Below, in pieces: positions 59,588 to 64,000 of a DNA stretch of 64,000 nt. How positions within the stretch are numbered: position 1 is the stretch's first letter; each line of letters begins with the position of its first letter. Below the pieces are notes generated by a model that did no database searches, was not told the origin of the DNA, and was given only the letters and a program-made list of their open reading frames with translations. The position numbers and the translations under genes were made by a program. Source of the DNA: Spirochaetia bacterium. GTDB taxonomy: Bacteria; Spirochaetota; Leptospiria; Leptospirales; Leptonemataceae. The DNA lies in the NCBI GenBank assembly GCA_009885105.1, contig VFLI01000035.1, forward strand, positions 1 through 64,000, written 5' to 3'.

Positions 59588-60862
59588 CTAGTTTCTGTCA
59601 ACCGACATCTTTCTTTCAAATTCTTTTCGAAATTCCGTCAGATAGCTCACCATCGGCATAATGGCAGCATCGGAGAGAGGACAGATTGTGCGGCCGCGGA
59701 TGTTGTTGCAGATATCCATCAGCAGATCCAGATCCTGGCGCGATCCGTGATTTTTGTAAATGCGATGAACAACTTTTTCCAGCCAGCCGGTGCCTTCGCG
59801 GCAGGGAGTGCACTGACCGCACGATTCGTGGTGGTAGAATTTCATCAGATTGAAAACGACCCGGACCATATCCGTGTCCTCATCCAGGACCGTTATTCCT
59901 CCGGAGCCCAGAAATGTGCCGAGCGCGGCCATGCTCTCATAATCGAGCCTTGCCTGCTGGATCTTTGCGCCCGTTAAGAGCGGTGTGCTGGAGCCGCCGG
60001 GTATCACAGCCTTAATTTTTTTTCCGCCTCGCACGCCGCCGCCGTGCCCGTCGATTATATCCGTCAGCGGCGTGCCGAGAGGCATCTCGTAAACGCCCGG
60101 TTTGTTCACATGTCCGGAGAGACAGAAAATCTTGAATCCCGGGCTCTGTTCCGTGCCGAATTTCCGGAACCAGGCGGCGCCGTTTTTTAGAATAAATGGT
60201 ATGTTGCAGATCGTTTCCACATTGTTGATGATCGTCGGCGAGCCGAACAGGCCGGATATCGCGGGAAACGGAGGTTTCAGTTTTGGATAGCCGCGGTTGC
60301 CCTCAATGGAAGTGAGCATTCCGGTTTCTTCGCCGCAAATGTACGCGCCGGCTCCCCGCACGATTGTGACGCCCAGGCTGTATTTCTTTCCAAAAATATT
60401 TTCTCCTATGCAGCCTTTCTTTTTCGCCTCGGCCACGGCCTGGATAAGACAATCGTAACCGCGTATGAATTCGCCGCGAAGATAGATAAAAGCATGATTG
60501 GATCCTATTGCGTAGGAGGTGAGTATCACGCCTTCCAGAAGAAGATGCGGATCTTTTTCTATCAGATGACGGTCCTTGAAAGTTCCCGGCTCCGATTCGT
60601 CACCGTTGACAGTCAGATACACGGGTTTGCCTGTGTCCCTGGCCAGAAGGCTCCATTTCTTTCCTGTGGGAAAACCGGCTCCGCCGCGGCCTCGCAGACC
60701 GGAATCCATCACAATTTTTATCATTGCCGCGGGATCCGTTCCGATCAGCTCTCGCGCCGTCGTGTAGCCGCCCCGCGCCGTGTAATGATCTATCGTGTGC
60801 GATCCGGATTCGTTTATGTGCGCCGTCAAAACGGGCTGGAACGATGCTGTCTGCGTTGTCAT
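59588..60862 (-). CDS. nuoF: NADH-quinone oxidoreductase subunit F
   Basis: This 424-residue complex I subunit binds NADH, FMN and cluster N3. Motifs: RGRGGAGFPTGKKW, ESEPGTFKDR, GAGAYICGEETGML, and the cluster cysteines ESCGQCTPCREGT. The ATG at 60862 was chosen for AAGGAAG seven bases before it; a TTG two codons earlier exists. It is the last gene of the nuo run in this window. After it come a terminator and an unrelated gene, so nuoG is not adjacent. Confidence 0.95.
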   Translation of the reverse strand: MTTQTASFQPVLTAHINESGSHTIDHYTARGGYTTARELIGTDPAAMIKIVMDSGLRGRGGAGFPTGKKWSLLARDTGKPVYLTVNGDESEPGTFKDRHLIEKDPHLLLEGVILTSYAIGSNHAFIYLRGEFIRGYDCLIQAVAEAKKKGCIGENIFGKKYSLGVTIVRGAGAYICGEETGMLTSIEGNRGYPKLKPPFPAISGLFGSPTIINNVETICNIPFILKNGAAWFRKFGTEQSPGFKIFCLSGHVNKPGVYEMPLGTPLTDIIDGHGGGVRGGKKIKAVIPGGSSTPLLTGAKIQQARLDYESMAALGTFLGSGGITVLDEDTDMVRVVFNLMKFYHHESCGQCTPCREGTGWLEKVVHRIYKNHGSRQDLDLLMDICNNIRGRTICPLSDAAIMPMVSYLTEFRKEFERKMSVDRN

Positions 60863-60893
60863 TTCCAAACTTCCTTTTTGAAAGCGCCTGCCG

Positions 60894-61457
60894 TCAGGTC
60901 GCTGAATGTTTCACCGGCACGTAGGGAACAGAAAGATCCATTTTCTCGCCGGCGATTCTATAATCAGAATCGGTTTTGCCTTCTATTTTAAGATAACGGT
61001 CAATAAGCTCGTCAACATTGCTCTGCGTCAAATGGTTGTGATGGTCGTTGTCCACCTGAATCACGGCCGGTTTGTCGCAATCTGCCAGGCATTCGACTTT
61101 TTCCAGGGAAAAGAGTCCGTCTTTTGTCCGCTCTCCCGGCTTGATGCCCAGCCTCTGCGATATTTTTTCGAGCACCGCTTCGCTTCCGCCGATTGAGCAC
61201 ATCAATGTGGAACAGACCATAAATCGATGTTTGCCGTGCGCCGGTCTCTTAAAGTGAGTGTAGAACGTGACCATTCCCAGCACATGCGAAGGAGGCACTT
61301 CGCAGAGCGATGCCGCAAGTTCCACCGCCTCGTTGTCTATACAGCCGAATTCTTTTTCAACCAGACGCAGCGTCATCAGCAGCGCCGACTGCTTTGTTGG
61401 AAATTCGGCGGCCAGAGCATTGAACTCGGCCTGCGCTGCCGGCGACAGTTTCTTCAT
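60894..61457 (-). CDS. nuoE: NADH-quinone oxidoreductase subunit E
   Basis: This 187-residue thioredoxin-fold subunit carries the [2Fe-2S] cluster N1a. The ligands are CSTLMC and CLADC with the expected Cx4C and Cx3C spacing. The ATG overlaps the nuoD stop (ATGA), so the two are translationally coupled. The C-terminal extension after the domain is about 30 residues, slightly longer than typical. Confidence 0.95.
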   Translation of the reverse strand: MKKLSPAAQAEFNALAAEFPTKQSALLMTLRLVEKEFGCIDNEAVELAASLCEVPPSHVLGMVTFYTHFKRPAHGKHRFMVCSTLMCSIGGSEAVLEKISQRLGIKPGERTKDGLFSLEKVECLADCDKPAVIQVDNDHHNHLTQSNVDELIDRYLKIEGKTDSDYRIAGEKMDLSVPYVPVKHSAT

Positions 61458-62665
61458 CGATCCAGCTCTCCCGCAATAACATTGAAAGAAGCAAGCACGG
61501 TAACCATATCCGACAGAAGATGTCCCTGGATTGTCTTCCCGTAAATTTGATGATTGAAGAACGACGGAGGGCGCACACGAATGCGGTAAGGAGTCGAACC
61601 CCCGTCAGAAACGACAAAAAAACCGAGTTCTCCGTTGGGAACCTCGGTGGCGGAATACTGGGATTTTACCGGCGGTTGAACACCGTGATTTCCCCCCGGC
61701 ATTTCAACTTTAAAGTGATGAATGAGTGATTCCATATCGCTGTACACGTCTTTTTTTTCCGGCAGTATATGTTTGTGGTTTTCGTAATTTATCGGGCCGG
61801 GTTCAAGAACCTCAATGGCCTGGCGCGCGATACGAATACTCTGTTCCATTTCTTCCAGGCGCACAACATAGCGCGCATAGCAGTCGCCTTCTTCGCGCAT
61901 CGGAATGATAAAGTCAAACTCGTCGTAACAGAGATACGGCCGGTATTTTCGCACATCGTAAGGCACGCCGGAGGCGCGCGCGATTGGACCTGTGACGCCG
62001 TAATCAAGAGCGTCCTGTTTTGTGATAACGCCCACGCCGATGGTCCTGTCTCGGAATATTCTATTTTCCAGAAAAGATTCCCGCAGTTTTCCGATGGTGC
62101 CCTCGATATCGTCCAGAATCTGCAGCACTTTTTTTCCAAAGCCCGGCGTCAGATCGAATGCCAGCCCGCCCACTCTAGTGTAGCTGGTGGTCAATCGTGT
62201 TCCTGTTACGGCTTCAAATACGTCGTACAGCTTTTCCCTTTCAATGAAACTCCACAGAATCGAGCTGAATGCGCCCATGTCCATTGTCATGGCGCCCAGG
62301 CTGAAAATATGATCCGCGACGCGGGAAAGTTCGGCAAGAATAATGCGAATCAGCTGACATCTTCGCGGAACTTCTATGCCGAGAAGATCTTCAACAGCTA
62401 CGGCAAAGCCGATGTTGTTGTTGAGCGGCGAAACATAATTCATGCGGTCCGTGATCGTCACAAATTGATTGTACGACCGGTATTCAGCCAGTTTTTCAAA
62501 GCCGGTGTGCAGAAATCCGATTTCCGGCTCGCAGTTTACGATCGTCTCTCCGCGGACTTCCATTTTAAGACGGAGCGTGCCGTGTGTGGCCGGATGCGAC
62601 GGTCCGACATTCAGATGGATTGAGTTTTCCTGCTGCTCGACAACTTCTGTTTCGTATGAATACAT
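61454..62665 (-). CDS. nuoD: NADH-quinone oxidoreductase subunit D
   Basis: This 403-residue subunit of the quinone-binding peripheral arm is related to [NiFe] hydrogenase large subunits. The start has HLNVGPSHPATHGTLRL, with GFLHTGFEK and RPLSVEVLEP-like regions later (QAIEVLEPGPINY). Separate from nuoC here, unlike the nuoCD fusion of enterics. It follows nuoC by 3 bases. Confidence 0.95.
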   Translation of the reverse strand: MYSYETEVVEQQENSIHLNVGPSHPATHGTLRLKMEVRGETIVNCEPEIGFLHTGFEKLAEYRSYNQFVTITDRMNYVSPLNNNIGFAVAVEDLLGIEVPRRCQLIRIILAELSRVADHIFSLGAMTMDMGAFSSILWSFIEREKLYDVFEAVTGTRLTTSYTRVGGLAFDLTPGFGKKVLQILDDIEGTIGKLRESFLENRIFRDRTIGVGVITKQDALDYGVTGPIARASGVPYDVRKYRPYLCYDEFDFIIPMREEGDCYARYVVRLEEMEQSIRIARQAIEVLEPGPINYENHKHILPEKKDVYSDMESLIHHFKVEMPGGNHGVQPPVKSQYSATEVPNGELGFFVVSDGGSTPYRIRVRPPSFFNHQIYGKTIQGHLLSDMVTVLASFNVIAGELDR

Positions 62666-62668
62666 TGA

Positions 62669-63208
62669 CTAACTCTTGTGTCCTTTCTGCGATTCATACA
62701 CCGGAAAAGAGGCGCGTTCGCCGCGGCCTTTCAGAGGGTATTCTTTTTTCAGAGGATGCCCTTCAAAATTCTCCGGCATCAGAATTCTTTTCAGATCCGG
62801 ATGTCCGGTGAATTTGATGCCGTACATATCAAAAACTTCTCTCTCTGCCCAGTTTGCGCCCGCGAAAATAGGCACGATCGAGACCGTCACCGGATTTTCT
62901 CCCGGAAGGAATGTCCGAATGTGGAGGCGCACGCCGAGATGCGGAGAAACCATCGTATATATGATTTCAAATCGCTCCGGCATGGGCTGTGAATATTTGC
63001 TGTAATCGACCGCTGTTATATCAATTAAATAAGTGAAGGCCATGGCCGTATCGTATTTTAGTTTTGCAATCACATCGTAAACCGCTTCCGGTTTAATCAC
63101 TCCGACAACGGCCTGCTGCTCGCTTCGTGTCTCTACAAGATACGATCCGGCAAGCTTTTTTATCTCGTCCTGAACTTTCGGATGGTTGTTGATTCTCTGG
63201 TGGATCAT
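62669..63208 (-). CDS. nuoC: NADH-quinone oxidoreductase subunit C
   Basis: This 179-residue peripheral-arm subunit is recognised by the family signature near [19 protein letters not shown] and [10 protein letters not shown] with [11 protein letters not shown]. It overlaps the nuoB stop by 4 bases (ATGA) and lies 3 bases before nuoD. Length matches stand-alone NuoC (about 170-200). Confidence 0.95.
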   Translation of the reverse strand: MIHQRINNHPKVQDEIKKLAGSYLVETRSEQQAVVGVIKPEAVYDVIAKLKYDTAMAFTYLIDITAVDYSKYSQPMPERFEIIYTMVSPHLGVRLHIRTFLPGENPVTVSIVPIFAGANWAEREVFDMYGIKFTGHPDLKRILMPENFEGHPLKKEYPLKGRGERASFPVYESQKGHKS

Positions 63209-63687
63209 GAAACGTATTCCAGGGAGCGGCGCACACCTTTCTTCGCCTTTTCCTGGATCATCATCAGAGCGTCAATCAAAGCTTCCGGTCGAGGAGGGCA
63301 TCCAGGGATATAGGCATCCACGGGGATAAACTGATCCACTCCCTGGACAAGGGTGTATGTGTCGAATACTCCGCCGCTTGAGGCGCAGGCGCCCATTGAA
63401 ATGCACCATTTAGGTTCCGGCATCTGCTCCCATATCCGTGACAGCACGGGCATCATTTTTAATGAAATGCGGCCGGAAACTATGAGAACATCCGACTGCC
63501 GAGGCGAGAATTTTAAAACTTCAGCGCCAAAACGGGCGGCGTCGTATTTCGGCATGTAGGTTGCCATCATTTCAATCGCGCAGCAGGCCACTCCGAAGGG
63601 CATCGGCCACAGGCTGTGCGCCCGGGCCCAGTTTATCAGTGTTTCCAGTTTGGTCGTGGCAAAGTCAATGCTGTAGTTTATTCCCAT
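63205..63687 (-). CDS. nuoB: NADH-quinone oxidoreductase subunit B
   Basis: This 160-residue subunit carries cluster N2, the last cluster before quinone. Ligands: [10 protein letters not shown] (two adjacent cysteines), GACASSGG and PGCPPRPE. The ATG at 63687 has GGAG seven bases upstream and overlaps the nuoA end by 10 bases; a GTG five codons earlier is possible. It is coupled to nuoC by a 4-base overlap. Confidence 0.95.
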   Translation of the reverse strand: MGINYSIDFATTKLETLINWARAHSLWPMPFGVACCAIEMMATYMPKYDAARFGAEVLKFSPRQSDVLIVSGRISLKMMPVLSRIWEQMPEPKWCISMGACASSGGVFDTYTLVQGVDQFIPVDAYIPGCPPRPEALIDALMMIQEKAKKGVRRSLEYVS

Positions 63688-64000
63688 CTGAGAGCTCCGC
63701 ACCGAATCGTATAAAAAAGTCCCAGCGCCGGCACGGCCATAAAAAAAGCCATCGCCAGCAGGGCCCCGGTTCCATACTCTCTGAACCCGATCGCCCAGGG
63801 GAGCAGGAAAATTGTTTCCAGATCAAATAACATGAAAAAGAGGGCCACCGCATAGAACTTTACTGCGAAAGGTTTGTGGGGCGAATCCATCTGGTCCATG
63901 CCGCATTCGTAGGGATCAAACTTGTGTTTGCTGGAAAATCTTGGTCCCAGAAAGGAGGAAACGGTGATCACCAGGATCCCCAGGAGAATTGCTGCCAGAG
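63678..64000 (-). CDS. nuoA: NADH-quinone oxidoreductase subunit A, N-terminus outside window
   Basis: This small membrane subunit of complex I continues past the right edge: codons upstream of the in-window GTG still read [10 protein letters not shown], part of the first membrane helix. Visible are [20 protein letters not shown], the conserved loop, and two further helices ([19 protein letters not shown] and [17 protein letters not shown]). It is the first gene of the nuoABCDEF run. Confidence 0.93.
   Translation of the reverse strand, partial: LAAILLGILVITVSSFLGPRFSSKHKFDPYECGMDQMDSPHKPFAVKFYAVALFFMLFDLETIFLLPWAIGFREYGTGALLAMAFFMAVPALGLFYTIRCGALRWE

Noticed and set aside
61769-62623. 284-codon plus-strand frame over nuoD
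   Set aside because: Antisense to a complete nuoD; no motif or start signal.
1-64000. CRISPR arrays, tRNA genes, insertion sequences or prophage
   Set aside because: No regularly spaced repeats, no cloverleaf, and no transposase, integrase or phage structural gene were recognised.

Overview
The window is densely packed bacterial chromosome, roughly half G+C, and most likely comes from a spirochaete of the Leptospirales (Leptonema/Turneriella-like). The pointers are a lone 5S rRNA gene with its own promoter and terminator and no 16S or 23S beside it, two class III cyclases, a UMF1-type transporter, relaxed spirochaete-style lipoboxes, and many short-overlap operons that use TTG or GTG starts. 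The assignment is an inference. No single marker here is decisive.

Left part (1-17 kb). A secreted SGNH/GDSL hydrolase is followed by a membrane-anchored protein that runs off the left edge. Next come an outer-membrane barrel protein, a coupled minus-strand operon (AHSA1-like, ACT-domain and zinc-ribbon proteins) ending at a cyclase gene that has lost its receptor half, and an XRE regulator whose promoter overlaps a palindrome. A penicillin-acylase-family enzyme, a long-chain acyl-CoA synthetase, an N-acetylmuramoyl-L-alanine amidase, CorA and a UMF1 transporter follow. Around 16.5-17.1 kb the gene order decays and holds an internally deleted DHFR-family pseudogene.

Middle part (17-44.6 kb). 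A minus-strand operon carries a beta-propeller protein, an aminopeptidase, a rhomboid protease, a PEBP-family protein and a GHMP kinase. At 22.7-27 kb is the most interesting block: a cysteine-cluster protein, a SET-domain protein, an ATP-grasp ligase, a GNAT acetyltransferase, a lysine-2,3-aminomutase-type radical SAM enzyme and a second SET protein, followed by metK. These enzymes all plausibly act on lysine or beta-lysine and may form an uncharacterised pathway. Then come half of a transketolase, a lipoprotein, a degenerate GGDEF protein with a CheX-like phosphatase, a CASTOR/POLLUX-type channel, ttcA and a multi-pass membrane protein. A four-gene operon follows: GltD-like oxidoreductase, pyruvate:ferredoxin oxidoreductase, dihydroorotate-dehydrogenase-like protein and adenylate cyclase.

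Right part (44.6-64 kb). The orphan 5S gene is followed by a transporter-phosphatidylserine decarboxylase fusion coupled to an Mrp ATPase. A run of methyltransferases and small membrane proteins comes next, then an oxidoreductase-recG pair, bfd and bfr for iron storage, a cardiolipin-synthase-like enzyme, an Nramp-related transporter, a nucleotidyltransferase with a small upstream partner, and a YceK-ankyrin lipoprotein. The window ends in a nuoABCDEF complex I operon on the minus strand. nuoA is cut by the right edge and nuoG does not follow nuoF. Two copies of an imperfect palindromic intergenic element (12.7 and 51.1 kb) are dispersed in the window.
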